Shown: positions 27,074 through 39,617, numbered from the stretch's first letter. The stretch is DNA of 64,000 bases from Paracandidimonas soli (GCF_004342005.1 NZ_SMBX01000003.1:405829-469828); one strand, 5' to 3'. Notes: generated from the sequence alone by a model not told the origin. Program-made: numbers and translations.

Positions 27074-29011
27074 TCAAGGGAGGGAGGGGGATTCCAGCGC
27101 TTCCAGCTGCGTCTGCAGGTCCAGCCAGCGCTCTTCCAGTTCGTCCAGCGATTTCCGCGCGTTGCCGTGCGCGGCCATGGTGTCCTGGCGTTCTTCGCGG
27201 CGCGCGTCGGAGTACAAAGCAGGATCGGCGATGCGCGCGTCCAGGTCTCGCAGTTCGGCGCGCAGGGCATCCATCTTTTTTTCTATCTGGGACAGCTCTT
27301 TTTCGATGGGCTTCTTCAGCGCGGAAAGGCGCTGGCGCTCCTCGGCTTCCTGGCGGCGCTGCGCCTTGCGGTCGACCGTGCCGGAGGAAGACGCGGCTTC
27401 CGACTGGCGGGCTTCCGTGCGCTGGTCAGCCGCGCGCTGCAGCAGCCAGGCGCGGTAGTCCTCCAGATCGCCGTCGAACTCTGTCACGCCGCCGTCGGCC
27501 ACGATCCAGAAATCGTCGACTGTCGTGCGCAGCAGGTGCCTGTCGTGGGAAACCAGCAGCACACTGCCGGGAAACTCGGCCAGCGCGGTGGCGAGCGCTT
27601 CGCGCGTGTCCACGTCGAGGTGATTGCTGGGCTCGTCCAGCAGCAGCAGATTGGGCTTCTGCCAGACGATCAGCGCCAGCGCGAGCCTGGCCTTTTCGCC
27701 GCCCGACATGGGCGCAATCTTGCCGGTGACGGCGTCTCCGCCGAAACCGAATCCGCCCAGGTAGTTTCGCAGCTCTTGTTCCCTGGCCTGGGGCGCGATT
27801 CTTGCGAGATGTTGCAGCGGCGTGGCTTCCAGGTCCAGCATGTCCAACTGGTGCTGGGCGAAATAGCCGACTTCCAGTCCGCGCGATGCCTTGCGCTCGC
27901 CTGCCAGCGGCGCAAGCTCTCCCGCCAGCGTTTTGATGAGAGTGCTCTTGCCGGCGCCGTTCACGCCCAGGATACCGATGCGGCTGCCGCCGCGCACCAT
28001 CAGCTTCACGTCGCGCAGTATGGGGATGTCCCCGCCGTCCTCGGTGCGGTAGCCGGTGCGGACCTCGTCCAGGACCAGCAGGGGATCCGGCATGCTGAGC
28101 GGTTCGGGAATATGGATGTCGATGCCGGACTCCGCATGCAGCGGCGCCAGCTTTTCCATGCGGGCCAGCGCCTTGACGCGGCTTTGCGCCTGCTTGGCCT
28201 TGGTGGCCTTGGCCTTGAAGCGGTCGATGAAGCTTTGCAGGCGGGCGGTCTCGCGGGTCTGGCGTTCCCATGCCAGCTTCGTCTGGCGCAGGCGCTCGGC
28301 GCGCTGGGTCAGGAACGAAGTGTAGTCGCCCTTGTAGGAGACCAGCCTGGCGTGGTCGAAGTGCAGGATGGATCTGGCGACGCTGTCCAGGAATTCCGTA
28401 TCGTGCGAGATCAGCATGACGGTGCCCTGGTAGGCGGCGATCCAGCGCTCCAGCCACAGCATGGCATCGAGGTCCAGGTGGTTGGTGGGCTCGTCGAGTA
28501 GCAGCAGTTCCGACGGCGCCATCAGGGCGCGAGCCAGAGCCAGGCGCATGCGCCAGCCGCCCGAGAACTGGTTGACGGGCAACTGCCATTGCTCGGGAGC
28601 GAAGCCCAGGCCGGCCAGCAATTGCTCCGCGCGCGAATGCGCGCTCCAGGCCTGCGCTTCCACCAGCGCGGCTTCCAGCTCGGCGATGCGGTGGCCGTCG
28701 GCGGGATCCAGCGCGGCGCGCTGAGCCTGCAGCCGGCGCAGATGCACATCGCCGTCTATGACGAATTCGCGCGCGGGCTGCGCATCGTGCGCCACGTCCT
28801 GCTCCACGCTGGCGATGCGCCAGCCGGAGGGAATGCTCAAAGTGCCGGCATCTGCGTCCAGTTCGCCCTTGAGCAGGGAGAACAGCGTGGATTTGCCCGC
28901 GCCGTTCTTGCCGACGATGCCGACGCGTTCTCCCGGATTGACGACGAAGTCCGTATTTTCCAGCAGGACTTTCACGCCCCTGCGCAGGCCGAGGTTGGTG
29001 GCGCGTATCAC
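27074..29011 (-). CDS. ABC-F family ATPase, YheS-like
   Basis: A 645-residue soluble protein with two ATP-binding cassettes and no membrane segment. Cassette 1 has Walker A GKNGAGKST (about 34), signature NQFSGGWRMR and Walker B LLLLDEPTNHLD; cassette 2 has GVNGAGKST, PMSGGEKAR and LLLLDEPSNHLD. The linker between them is the arm/P-site motif, and a charged coiled-coil C-terminal region (about 530-645) follows. ABC-F proteins act on the ribosome, relieving stalls or gating translation; the YheS subgroup is the best match. A GTG start overlaps the prmB stop, suggesting coupling. Confidence 0.93.
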   Translation of the reverse strand: MIRATNLGLRRGVKVLLENTDFVVNPGERVGIVGKNGAGKSTLFSLLKGELDADAGTLSIPSGWRIASVEQDVAHDAQPAREFVIDGDVHLRRLQAQRAALDPADGHRIAELEAALVEAQAWSAHSRAEQLLAGLGFAPEQWQLPVNQFSGGWRMRLALARALMAPSELLLLDEPTNHLDLDAMLWLERWIAAYQGTVMLISHDTEFLDSVARSILHFDHARLVSYKGDYTSFLTQRAERLRQTKLAWERQTRETARLQSFIDRFKAKATKAKQAQSRVKALARMEKLAPLHAESGIDIHIPEPLSMPDPLLVLDEVRTGYRTEDGGDIPILRDVKLMVRGGSRIGILGVNGAGKSTLIKTLAGELAPLAGERKASRGLEVGYFAQHQLDMLDLEATPLQHLARIAPQAREQELRNYLGGFGFGGDAVTGKIAPMSGGEKARLALALIVWQKPNLLLLDEPSNHLDVDTREALATALAEFPGSVLLVSHDRHLLRTTVDDFWIVADGGVTEFDGDLEDYRAWLLQRAADQRTEARQSEAASSSGTVDRKAQRRQEAEERQRLSALKKPIEKELSQIEKKMDALRAELRDLDARIADPALYSDARREERQDTMAAHGNARKSLDELEERWLDLQTQLEALESPSLP

Positions 29012-29904
29012 GTCAGCAACTGCGATTTGTTGAGCAGGACGATCTGGTCCTCGGCCTCGGCGGTGCTGAGCCAGATCGGGTCCAGGTCGGGGAAGGCCGC
29101 CAGGAAGTTGTCGTATTCGTTGCCGATCTCCAGGATCAGCAGGCCGTCGTCGGCCATGTAGGCCGGAGCCTGTTCCAGGATGCGCCGCACCAGGTCCATG
29201 CCGTCTTCGCCGCCGGCGAGCGCCAGGTCGGGCTCGGCCATATACTCAGCCGGCAAGACATGCATGGAGTTCGCGTTGACGTAGGGCGGATTGCAGAGGA
29301 TCAGGGAATAGTCGCAGGGCGGCAGGTTGTCGAACAGGTCGCTCTGGTGGGCGGAGACGCGGCCTTGCAGGCCGTGCAGGGCGATGTTCTGCGCGGTGAC
29401 CTCGAGCGCCGCCTCGGAAATGTCGACGGCATCGACCAGCGCGTTCTCGAACGCGTAGGCGGCCAGTATGGCCAGGCAGCCCGAGCCCGTGCACATGTCG
29501 AGCACCGTGACGACGGATTCCGGGTCGGCGACCCAGGGCGTCAGGCCTTCGGACAGGAGCTCCGCGATGGGCGAGCGCGGTACGATGACGTTTTCATTGA
29601 CGATGAAGCGCTGCCCCTGCAGCCAGGCTTCGCCCGTCAGGTAGGCCGCGGGCTTGCGCTCGGAGATGCGGCGTCCGATCAGGTCGAGGAACTGCTTGCG
29701 TTCTTCCGGCAGCACTCGTGCGTCCAGGAATGGATCCAGCGTATCCAGCGGCAGATTCAGCGTGTGTAGCAGCAGGTAGACGGCCTCGTCCCAGGCATTG
29801 TCGCTGCCATGGCCGAAGACCAGCTCGGCGGCCCGGAAGCGGCTGACGGCGTAGCGCAGAAGATCGCGTACGGTGAGAAGATCCCGGTAGGCGGTGGCGT
29901 GCAT
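29008..29904 (-). CDS. prmB: Ribosomal protein L3 glutamine N5-methyltransferase PrmB
   Basis: A 298-residue SAM-dependent methyltransferase of the HemK/PrmB family. Motif I is VLDMCTGSGCLAILAA (about 150) and the catalytic NPPY motif occurs in LILCNPPYVNANSM. An N-terminal helical domain with WDEAVYLLLHTLNLPLD is typical of PrmB rather than PrmC (PrmC is the release-factor enzyme). It methylates a glutamine of ribosomal protein L3. It follows dapE by 29 bp. Confidence 0.93.
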   Translation of the reverse strand: MHATAYRDLLTVRDLLRYAVSRFRAAELVFGHGSDNAWDEAVYLLLHTLNLPLDTLDPFLDARVLPEERKQFLDLIGRRISERKPAAYLTGEAWLQGQRFIVNENVIVPRSPIAELLSEGLTPWVADPESVVTVLDMCTGSGCLAILAAYAFENALVDAVDISEAALEVTAQNIALHGLQGRVSAHQSDLFDNLPPCDYSLILCNPPYVNANSMHVLPAEYMAEPDLALAGGEDGMDLVRRILEQAPAYMADDGLLILEIGNEYDNFLAAFPDLDPIWLSTAEAEDQIVLLNKSQLLT

Positions 29905-29933
29905 GCGGTTCCTGTAGGTTATGTGTCGCAGGC

Positions 29934-31897
<1,964 letters not shown>

Positions 31898-31902
31898 GAT
31901 GT

Positions 31903-31934
31903 CCTGTGTCTTCGGTTGTGCAGCCGGACACAGG
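31903..31934 (-). promoter_or_regulatory. Hairpin sequestering the dapD ribosome-binding site
   Basis: In the dapD leader an 8-bp perfect stem CCTGTGTC/GACACAGG encloses a 16-base loop with an inner CGG/CCG pairing. The 3' arm ends five bases before the ATG and contains the AGG(A) ribosome-binding site. This would hide the site when folded and could control translation by temperature, a protein or a small RNA. It might alternatively be coincidental. Confidence 0.45.
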
Positions 31935-32016
31935 AAGGGCGCTTGTGTCGGCGCGCCCTGCGACCGACCGGCGGCGGGCCGTGGGCCCTGCCGTGCAGTG
32001 GAAAGGATGATGTGCC

Positions 32017-32101
32017 TGGTGCGAACGGAGAGACTCGAACTCTCACACCTTTCGGCGCCAGAACCTAAATCTGGTGCGTCTACCAATTCCGCCACGTTCG
32101 C
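32017..32101 (-). tRNA. tRNA-Leu (anticodon UAG)
   Basis: An 85-base leucine tRNA on the minus strand. The acceptor stem GCGAACG/CGTTCGC closes perfectly; the anticodon stem CCAGA/TCTGG surrounds a loop with TAG; the long variable arm is class II as expected for leucine; GTTCGAGTC forms the T loop; and CCA is encoded. A TATAAT -10 box (32117-32122) lies in the right place for its own promoter, with a poor -35. A small stem (GCGTGA/TCACGC, 32123-32139) overlaps that region after livF. It lies between livF and dapD and is processed from either transcript or its own. Confidence 0.97.
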
Positions 32102-32149
32102 AAAGGCAAGCCGGTAATTATAGCGTGAGTTTGTCACGCATGCCCATGC

Positions 32150-32938
32150 CTAGCCGCCCAGGTACGCCTTCTGCACGTCCGGATGGCCCAGCAGGCTGGC
32201 GCCTGTGCCTTCCAGCACGATGCTGCCGGTTTCCAGCACGTAGGCGTAGTCGGAAATGCGCAACGCCTGGCGCACGTTCTGTTCCACCAGGAAGATCGTC
32301 AGCCCCTGCTGGTTGATCTCGCGCAGGATGCGGAAGATGTCCTGGACGATGATGGGCGCCAGGCCCATGGAGGGCTCGTCCAGCAGCAGCACCTTGGGCT
32401 TTGCCATCAGGGCGCGGCCGATGGCCAGCATCTGCTGTTCGCCGCCCGACAGGTTGCCCGCCAGCCCGTCGGCGCGTTCGCGCAGCCGGGGGAACAGGGC
32501 GAACACCTTTTCCAGCTCGTCGGCGCGTTCGGCGCGGTCGTGCCGGGTGTAGGCGCCCAGTTCCAGGTTTTCGCGCACGGTCAGGCGCGTCAGGGTGGCG
32601 CGGCCTTCGGCCACCTGCACCACGCCGCGCTTGACGATCTTGTGCGGAGCAAGTCCGGTGATGCTGTCGCCCTGGAAAGCGATGGCGCCCGATTGCGCCT
32701 TGACCAGCCCCGACAGGGCCAGCAGCGTGGTGGACTTGCCCGCGCCGTTGGCGCCGACCAGCGTGGTGACGGCGCCTTCCTTCAGAGCAAAGCTGATGCC
32801 CTTGACGGCATGGATGTGCCCGTAGGATACGTGCAGGTTGTCGACGCGCAGCAGCGGCTGCGCACCCGGTTGCGTCTGGGCTTGCATTTGCGGCGGCACC
32901 TTTGCTTGCGCCTGCAGCAGTTCGGGTGTTGTGTTCAT
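32150..32938 (-). CDS. livF: Branched-chain amino acid-type ABC transporter ATPase LivF
   Basis: A 262-residue ATP-binding subunit. It has Walker A GANGAGKST, signature LSGGEQQM, Walker B VLLLDEPSMGLAP and the LivF-typical HAVKGISFALKEG start of the cassette. The first 25 residues are Gln/Pro-rich and not conserved. It overlaps livG by four bases. It works with LivG on LivH/LivM in the inner membrane. Confidence 0.94.
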   Translation of the reverse strand: MNTTPELLQAQAKVPPQMQAQTQPGAQPLLRVDNLHVSYGHIHAVKGISFALKEGAVTTLVGANGAGKSTTLLALSGLVKAQSGAIAFQGDSITGLAPHKIVKRGVVQVAEGRATLTRLTVRENLELGAYTRHDRAERADELEKVFALFPRLRERADGLAGNLSGGEQQMLAIGRALMAKPKVLLLDEPSMGLAPIIVQDIFRILREINQQGLTIFLVEQNVRQALRISDYAYVLETGSIVLEGTGASLLGHPDVQKAYLGG

Positions 32939-33795
32939 GCCGTGGCTCCGTCCTGTGGCTGCGCGGATGCGCCAGCGGGTTGTGTCTGAGCCTGCGCGAT
33001 GTCATCGTCGTCGTCGCGGCCCAGATAGGCCTCGATGACCTGCGGGTTGGTGCGGATGTGTTCTGCGTCGCCCTGCGCGATGATGCGCCCGAAATTCAGC
33101 ACGGCGATGTCCTGGCACAAGCCCATGACGAAGGGCATGTCGTGTTCGATCATGAAGATGGCGTAGCCGCGCTCGGCGATGCGCTGGATGTCCTGCATCA
33201 GGTCCTGCTTTTCGCCGCTGTTCATGCCGGCCACAGGTTCGTCCAGCAGCAGCAGGCGCGGATCGGTGGCAAGGGCGCGGGCCAGTTCCAGCTTGCGCTG
33301 CTCGCCATACGACAGGTGGTCGGCCAACAGGTGCGCCTTGTCTTCCAGGCGCACCCAGGACAGCAGTTCCAGGGCGCGCGCGCGGCCGCGCTTTTCTTCG
33401 CGGCGGAAAGCGCTGCCCACCCACAGGGAGCTGACGGCGGGGTAGTCCAGGCGCGAGTGCAGGCCGATCATGACGTTTTCCAGCAGCGTCATTTCCTTGA
33501 ACAGGCGGATGTTCTGGAACGTGCGGGCGATGCCCAGCCGCGTGATGTCGTGCGGCTTCATGCCGGCCAGGTCGCGCCCGTCAAAGCGGATGGCGCCGCC
33601 CGATGGCGGCAGCAGGCCGGTGATCAGGTTGAAAACGGTGGTTTTGCCCGCGCCGTTGGGGCCGATCAGCCCGAAGATGCCCTGGCCGGGAATGGCCAGG
33701 CTGACGTCCTGCAGCACATGCAGGCCGCCGAAGCTGCGCGAGACGTTTTCCAGGGCCAGCACGTTGCCGGCTTGTGGTTGATGCGCTTGGGTCAT
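32935..33795 (-). CDS. livG: Branched-chain amino acid-type ABC transporter ATPase LivG
   Basis: A 286-residue ATPase with Walker A GPNGAGKTT, signature LSYGEQRKLELARA (the LSYG form typical of LivG) and Walker B LLLLDEPVAGMN, preceding a LivG C-terminal BCA_ABC region GRIIAQG. Its start at 33795 (MTQAHQPQ) overlaps livM's stop by four bases. The N- and C-terminal Gln/Ala-rich ends are variable. Confidence 0.94.
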   Translation of the reverse strand: MTQAHQPQAGNVLALENVSRSFGGLHVLQDVSLAIPGQGIFGLIGPNGAGKTTVFNLITGLLPPSGGAIRFDGRDLAGMKPHDITRLGIARTFQNIRLFKEMTLLENVMIGLHSRLDYPAVSSLWVGSAFRREEKRGRARALELLSWVRLEDKAHLLADHLSYGEQRKLELARALATDPRLLLLDEPVAGMNSGEKQDLMQDIQRIAERGYAIFMIEHDMPFVMGLCQDIAVLNFGRIIAQGDAEHIRTNPQVIEAYLGRDDDDDIAQAQTQPAGASAQPQDGATA

Positions 33796-34655
33796 GTCTT
33801 GCCCCCCTTGGCGCGGAACCAGCCGCGCATTCGGGCGGGATCCCACAGCCCCTTGGGCAGGAACAGCACCACCAGCACCAGGATCAGGCCGTTGGCCACC
33901 AGGCGGAAGTCCTGGAACACGCGCAGCACTTCGGGCAGCAGCGTCAGCACGACCGCGCCCAGCACCGGGCCGGTCAGGCCGTTGATGCCGCCGAAGATCG
34001 CCATGGTCAGGATCTCGACGCCACGGTCGAAGCCGAACTCATTGGGGCCGATGAAGAACGTCAGGTGTGCGTTCAGCACGCCGGCCAGGCCGGCGATGGC
34101 GGCGCCCAGCACGAAGGCCAGCGTCTTGTGCGCATTGATGTCGATGCCCATCAGGCTGGCGGCGGTTTCGTCTTCGCGGATGGCGTCGAAGGCGCGGCCG
34201 ATGCGCGAGCGCCGAAAGCGCCACAGCAGCAGCAGGACCAGCACCAGCGCCAGCACGATGTGCCAGGGCTGCGTCAGTTGCGGGATGCCGTTCAGGCCCA
34301 GCGCGCCGCCCGTCAGGGGTTCGGCGTTGAGCATGACGATGCGCACCACTTCGCCGAAGGCCAGCGTGGCCATGGCCAGGTACACGCCGGACAGCCGCAG
34401 CAGCGGACGGCCCATGATGAAGGCCACCAGCGCCGGCAGCGCCATGGCGGCGGCGATCGCCAGGCCGAACGGAACGTCGTGGTCAAGGGTAAGGATGGCG
34501 CCGGTATAGGCGCCGATGCTCATGAAGGCGGCGTTGGCCAGGGTCAGCATGCCGCATGACAGCGTCAGGTAGATGGACAGGGCCAGCAGGGAATTCGTGC
34601 CCAGCGTGAGCACGAGATTGCTGTAGATGGCCCAGAAATTTTCCAGGTTTTCCAT
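33792..34655 (-). CDS. livM: Branched-chain amino acid-type ABC transporter permease LivM
   Basis: A 287-residue permease with about eight hydrophobic helices. MLTLANAAFMSIGAYTGAIL near residue 35 and AIREDETAASLMGIDINAHK are LivM signatures (the latter is the coupling-helix region), with PVLGAVVLTLLPEVLR near the end. The start at 34655 is two bases past livH's stop side; a long upstream extension in this frame to 35363 overlaps livH and is rejected. Confidence 0.95.
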   Translation of the reverse strand: MENLENFWAIYSNLVLTLGTNSLLALSIYLTLSCGMLTLANAAFMSIGAYTGAILTLDHDVPFGLAIAAAMALPALVAFIMGRPLLRLSGVYLAMATLAFGEVVRIVMLNAEPLTGGALGLNGIPQLTQPWHIVLALVLVLLLLWRFRRSRIGRAFDAIREDETAASLMGIDINAHKTLAFVLGAAIAGLAGVLNAHLTFFIGPNEFGFDRGVEILTMAIFGGINGLTGPVLGAVVLTLLPEVLRVFQDFRLVANGLILVLVVLFLPKGLWDPARMRGWFRAKGGKT

Positions 34656-34657
34656 GA

Positions 34658-35539
34658 TCAGACCTTGCGCTCCTGCGAAACGCCGAACAGGCCTGTGGGC
34701 CGGAACAGCAGGGCCAGGAACAGCAGGCCGAAGGCGACGGCGTCGCGCGAGCTGGAGCCGATGTAGGCGACCGACAGTACTTCCGCAAAGCCCAGGAACA
34801 GCCCGCCCAGCATGGCGCCGCGAATGTCGCCCATGCCGCCCAGGATGATGACGGCGATGCCCTTGTGCAGGATGGGCTGGCCCATCAGCGGGAACACGGC
34901 ATTGGAGTACAGGCCGATCAGCACGCCGGCCACGCCGCCCAGGCCGGCGGCCAGGAACGACACGGTGTAGAACAGCCCTTCGACGTTGATGCCCAGCAGG
35001 TGGGCGGCGCGCGGCGATTCGGCAATGGCGCGCAGGGCGCGGCCCAACTGGGTTTTCTTGATGGTGAACATCAGCACCGCCATCAGCGCGAGCGACAGCA
35101 GGATGATGCCCAGCTCGACCACGGTGATGTGCAGGTTCCAGAAGTTCAATACCGTATCGGCCACGGCATTTTCGGGGAAACGCTTGTTCTCCGCGCCGAA
35201 AATGCCTTGCGCGGAATTGTTCAGGATGATGGCCACGCCGATGGTGGCGATCATCGGAATCAGGTGTGGCGCGTTGCGCGCGCGCAGCGGCTTCAGGACC
35301 AGGACGTCGATCAGCAGGCCGACGCTTCCCGCCACCAGGAAGGCCAGCGTCAGCGCGGCCCATATGGGCGCATCGAACTGGGTGATGATTTCAATGGCGG
35401 CGTACGCGCCCACCATGAAGACGGCGCCATGGGATAGATTGATGACGCCCAGCACGCCGAAGATCAGCGTGAATCCCAGGGCGAACAGCGCATACACGCT
35501 GCCCAGCGCCAGGGCGTTGAAAAGCTGTTGTTCAAGCAC
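34658..35539 (-). CDS. livH: Branched-chain amino acid-type ABC transporter permease LivH
   Basis: A 293-residue permease. The N-terminus LFNALALGSVYALFALGFTL and the INLSHGAVFMVGAYA motif are diagnostic of LivH; IAESPRAAHLLGINVE is its EAA-like coupling loop. About eight transmembrane helices are visible. A strong stem-loop (35565-35590) separates it from livJ, which probably lets the binding protein be made in excess. Confidence 0.95.
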   Translation of the reverse strand: MLEQQLFNALALGSVYALFALGFTLIFGVLGVINLSHGAVFMVGAYAAIEIITQFDAPIWAALTLAFLVAGSVGLLIDVLVLKPLRARNAPHLIPMIATIGVAIILNNSAQGIFGAENKRFPENAVADTVLNFWNLHITVVELGIILLSLALMAVLMFTIKKTQLGRALRAIAESPRAAHLLGINVEGLFYTVSFLAAGLGGVAGVLIGLYSNAVFPLMGQPILHKGIAVIILGGMGDIRGAMLGGLFLGFAEVLSVAYIGSSSRDAVAFGLLFLALLFRPTGLFGVSQERKV

Positions 35540-35564
35540 TTCCGGTTCCTTTCTGCCTGTGTGC

Positions 35565-35590
35565 GCGCGGCGGGAATCGTCCCGCCGCGC
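35565..35590 (-). promoter_or_regulatory. Stem-loop between livJ and livH
   Basis: A perfect 11-bp stem (GCGCGGCGGGA and its complement) with a four-base loop ATCG stands in the 61-bp gap after livJ. No T-run follows on the minus strand, so partial termination or mRNA 3'-end protection of livJ is the likely role, a common arrangement after periplasmic binding-protein genes. Confidence 0.6.
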
Positions 35591-35600
35591 GGGTCATCGC

Positions 35601-36761
35601 TTATTGCGTGATGACGAACTTGCCGTCCTGGGCAATGCTGATGATGGGCGTTTGCTGCGCGTCGTAGCCGGCGGGCTTGCCGCGCTTGTCTTCGGCGCGA
35701 CGGAAGGCGAAGTCGCCCGTGGCGCCCTTTTGGCTGACCTGGGTCAGCGCATCGCGCAGGGCGGTGCGGTCGGCGGCCAGGTTATCGGTCATCTTGGTGT
35801 TTTTCAATGCCTGGGCGACGATGTTCATGGCGTCGTAGGACTGCGCTGCGAACTGGTCGGGCATGGCGTTGAAGCGTGCCTTGTAGGTGTCGATGAAGTG
35901 AGTGTTTTCCGGCGTGGCGCTGCTGGCCGACCACGGGCTGCCCACGTACAGGCCATCGGCCTTTTCCTTGGCGATGTCGAACACCTTGACCGAGTTCATG
36001 CCGTTGCCGCCGATGAAGGGCACGTCGATGCCCAACTGGCGGGCCTGCACCATGATGGGCGCGCCTTCGGCCAGCAGGGCCGACAGCACGACGGCGTCGG
36101 GGTTGCCGGCCTTGATCTTGGTCAGTTGCGCCTTGAAATCCACGTCGCCCTTGGCGAAGGTTTCGGTGGTGGTGACGGACAGGTTCAGGGCTTCGATGGC
36201 CTTCTTGAAGTTGTCGTAGCCGCTCTTGGTGAAGACGTCGTCGCTGCCGTACAGCACGGCCACCTTCTTGATGCCGGCCTTGGCGATGGCGGTCTGCAGG
36301 GTGACGGGCAGAACGTCGGCTTCCGTAACCGAGTTGCGGAAGATGTAGTCGCCGATGGCGGTGATGCCGTCGGCCGTGGTGGACGTGCCGAAGCCTACGA
36401 TCTTGGCGCCCTGCGCGATGGGGAAGGCGGCCTGGGCGGAATTCGACAGGGTCGGGCCGAAGATCATCAGCACCTTGTCCTGGAAGATCAGTTTCTTGAA
36501 GACATTGATGGCTTCTTCCTTTTTGCCCTGTTCGTCTTCGATGACCAGCACGATCTTGTCGCCGTTGATGCCGCCCTTGGCGTTGATCTCGTCGGCGGCG
36601 GTCTGGAAGCCGTTGCGGATGGAGGCGCCGTATTGCGCGGCGCCGCCGGACAAGGCGGCGGCGATGCCGATCTTGATGTCGGCGGCCTGGGCCAGGCCGG
36701 CGGCGCCAGCCAGGGCGGCGGCCAGCAGCGTGCGCGAGAGCGCTTTGTGCGATGTGTTCAT
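35601..36761 (-). CDS. livJ: Branched-chain amino acid-type ABC transporter substrate-binding protein LivJ/LivK
   Basis: A 386-residue periplasmic binding protein. A Sec signal peptide (about 1-26, cleaved after AGLAQA) precedes IKIGIAAALSGGAAQYGASI, a leucine-binding-protein type start, and GGINGDKIVLVIEDEQGK. The mature protein has two Rossmann-like lobes. It delivers substrate to LivHM. The ligand could be branched-chain amino acids, amides or aromatic/hydroxy acids; the sequence does not decide. Confidence 0.92.
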   Translation of the reverse strand: MNTSHKALSRTLLAAALAGAAGLAQAADIKIGIAAALSGGAAQYGASIRNGFQTAADEINAKGGINGDKIVLVIEDEQGKKEEAINVFKKLIFQDKVLMIFGPTLSNSAQAAFPIAQGAKIVGFGTSTTADGITAIGDYIFRNSVTEADVLPVTLQTAIAKAGIKKVAVLYGSDDVFTKSGYDNFKKAIEALNLSVTTTETFAKGDVDFKAQLTKIKAGNPDAVVLSALLAEGAPIMVQARQLGIDVPFIGGNGMNSVKVFDIAKEKADGLYVGSPWSASSATPENTHFIDTYKARFNAMPDQFAAQSYDAMNIVAQALKNTKMTDNLAADRTALRDALTQVSQKGATGDFAFRRAEDKRGKPAGYDAQQTPIISIAQDGKFVITQ

Positions 36762-36882
36762 GGAAGGGCTCCTTTTATGGAATGGTCGAAACGTGTCGTT
36801 GTTGTGGAAATGCGGGCTGCCTGGACGGGCGATGTGTCTGGAGGATCCGGGCCGAATGTGTCGTATGCGGTATCGAAGAATA

Positions 36883-38058
<1,176 letters not shown>

Positions 38059-38140
38059 GACGTTTCCCCGATATTATTTTCTGGATGCAAGGGAGAGATT
38101 CTAGATCAGGCGGAGGCGGAATGCTACGCGCGACGTGCGA

Positions 38141-38176
38141 TCACGCGCCAAAGCGCAAGCCTTGGCCTGCAGGCCA
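38141..38176 (+). repeat. Short copy C of the interspersed repeat
   Basis: TCACGCGCCAAAGCGCAAGC is identical in its core to copy A and is followed by a perfect 14-bp palindrome (TGGCCTGCAGGCCA) in place of the usual stem. It lies in the 248-bp gap between the divergent hydroxy-acid dehydrogenase and tig genes. Confidence 0.6.
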
Positions 38177-38306
38177 CGAGGCGGGCCACGAAGTGGTTGG
38201 GCCGGAGTGCTTCACAGGGGGTTTGCGGCGGCTTGCAGCGTGATTTCCACTTTCCGGTAAAATATACGGTTTACTGCTTACTCACTCATAACTCGATAGG
38301 TACCGA

Positions 38307-39617
38307 ATGCAGCCCGTGGTTGAAACTCTGTCCGGCCTGGAGCGCCGTGTCGATCTGGTCATTTCGCTGGCCGACATTGAAAAAGAAGTCCAGGCGCAAC
38401 TGAAGAAGATTGCCCGCACCGCCAAGATCCAGGGCTTCCGTCCGGGCAAGGCGCCTCTGTCGCTCATCGAGCGCTCGCACGGCCCCGGCGCCCGCTACGA
38501 CGCCATCAACGCCCAGGTGGGCCGCCGCTTCGACGAAGTGATCGAAGGCGCCAAGCTGCGCGTTGCCGGCGCTCCCAATCTCGAACCCAAGACCGAAGGC
38601 GTCGAGGAAGGCTCCCTGGCCTTCACGGCCACCTTCGAAGTCTATCCCGAAGTCGCCGTGCCGGAACTCGGCGCGCTGGAAATCAAGCGCACGGTCATCG
38701 AAGTGGCCGACGAAAACGTGCAGAAGACGCTCGACGTCCTGCGCAAGCAGCGCGCCAGCTACGAGGCCCGCGAAGGCCGCGCGGCCCAGGATGACGACCG
38801 CGTCACGCTGGACTTCAAGGGCACCATCGACGGCGTGGCCTTCGACGGCGGTTCCGCGGAAGACTTCCCCTTCGTGCTGGGCCAGGGCCGCATGCTGCCC
38901 GAGTTCGAGGATGCCGCTCGCGGCATGAAGGCCGGCGAAAGCAAGACCTTCCCGCTGACGTTCCCCGAAAACTATGGCAGCGCGACCGTTGCCGGCAAGA
39001 CGGCGGAATTCGCGATCACGATCAAGGAAGTGGCTGAGGCCGTCCTGCCCGAGGTCGACGCCGAGTTCGCCAAGTCGCTGGGTCAGGCCGAAGGCGACGT
39101 GGAAAAGCTGATCGCCGAGATCCGCGCCAACATCGAGCGCGAAGTCAAGGCGCGCGCCCAGGCCCGCACCAAGGCGGCCGTCATGGACGCGCTGGCGCAG
39201 GCCAGCTCGTTCGATCTGCCCAAGGCGCTGGTCGCAAGCGATGTCCAGGACCGCACGGTTGCCGCCCGCGAAGAACTCAAGCAGCGCGGCATGCCCAACG
39301 CCGACACGGTCGAGCTGCCGGAAGACCTGTTCCGCGCCGAGTCCGAGCGCCGCGTGCGCCTGGGCCTGCTGGTCAGCGAGTTGGTCAAGCAAGCCGACCT
39401 GCGCGCCAAGCCCGAGCAGGTCCGCGCCCGCATCGAGGAGTTCGCGCAGAGCTACGAGCAGCCTGCCCAAGTCGTGGCATACTATCTGGCGGATCGCCAG
39501 CGCCGTGCCGAGATCGAAGCCATCGTGCTGGAAGACAATGTCGTCGAGCATGTCCTGTCCAAGGCCAAGGTTACCGACGACAATGTAGGCTTCGACGAAT
39601 TGATGGGAACCAACTAA
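38307..39617 (+). CDS. tig: Trigger factor Tig
   Basis: A 436-residue ribosome-associated chaperone. The N-terminal ribosome-binding domain has the [17 protein letters not shown] signature (GFRxGKxP loop binds L23), the central FKBP-like domain has [17 protein letters not shown] and [11 protein letters not shown], and a long helical C-terminal domain forms the cradle. Its TAA stop overlaps clpP's ATG by one base (TAATG), so tig-clpP are coupled. A TAAAAT/TATACG-rich patch upstream (38255-38270) probably holds the promoter. Confidence 0.97.
   Translation: MQPVVETLSGLERRVDLVISLADIEKEVQAQLKKIARTAKIQGFRPGKAPLSLIERSHGPGARYDAINAQVGRRFDEVIEGAKLRVAGAPNLEPKTEGVEEGSLAFTATFEVYPEVAVPELGALEIKRTVIEVADENVQKTLDVLRKQRASYEAREGRAAQDDDRVTLDFKGTIDGVAFDGGSAEDFPFVLGQGRMLPEFEDAARGMKAGESKTFPLTFPENYGSATVAGKTAEFAITIKEVAEAVLPEVDAEFAKSLGQAEGDVEKLIAEIRANIEREVKARAQARTKAAVMDALAQASSFDLPKALVASDVQDRTVAAREELKQRGMPNADTVELPEDLFRAESERRVRLGLLVSELVKQADLRAKPEQVRARIEEFAQSYEQPAQVVAYYLADRQRRAEIEAIVLEDNVVEHVLSKAKVTDDNVGFDELMGTN

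Noticed and set aside
32017..32101. Integrated element at the tRNA-Leu 3' end
   Set aside because: No integrase and no repeated copy of the tRNA 3' end was noticed nearby; flanking genes are ordinary housekeeping genes.
31898..32137. N-terminal extension of DapD through the tRNA-Leu gene
   Set aside because: The extension translates a tRNA and its leader; DapD from 31897 has the normal length and start.
34656..35363. Extension of LivM over livH
   Set aside because: The extension is an out-of-frame reading of livH with Arg/Pro/Ala-rich sequence; MENLENF at 34655 is the sensible start.
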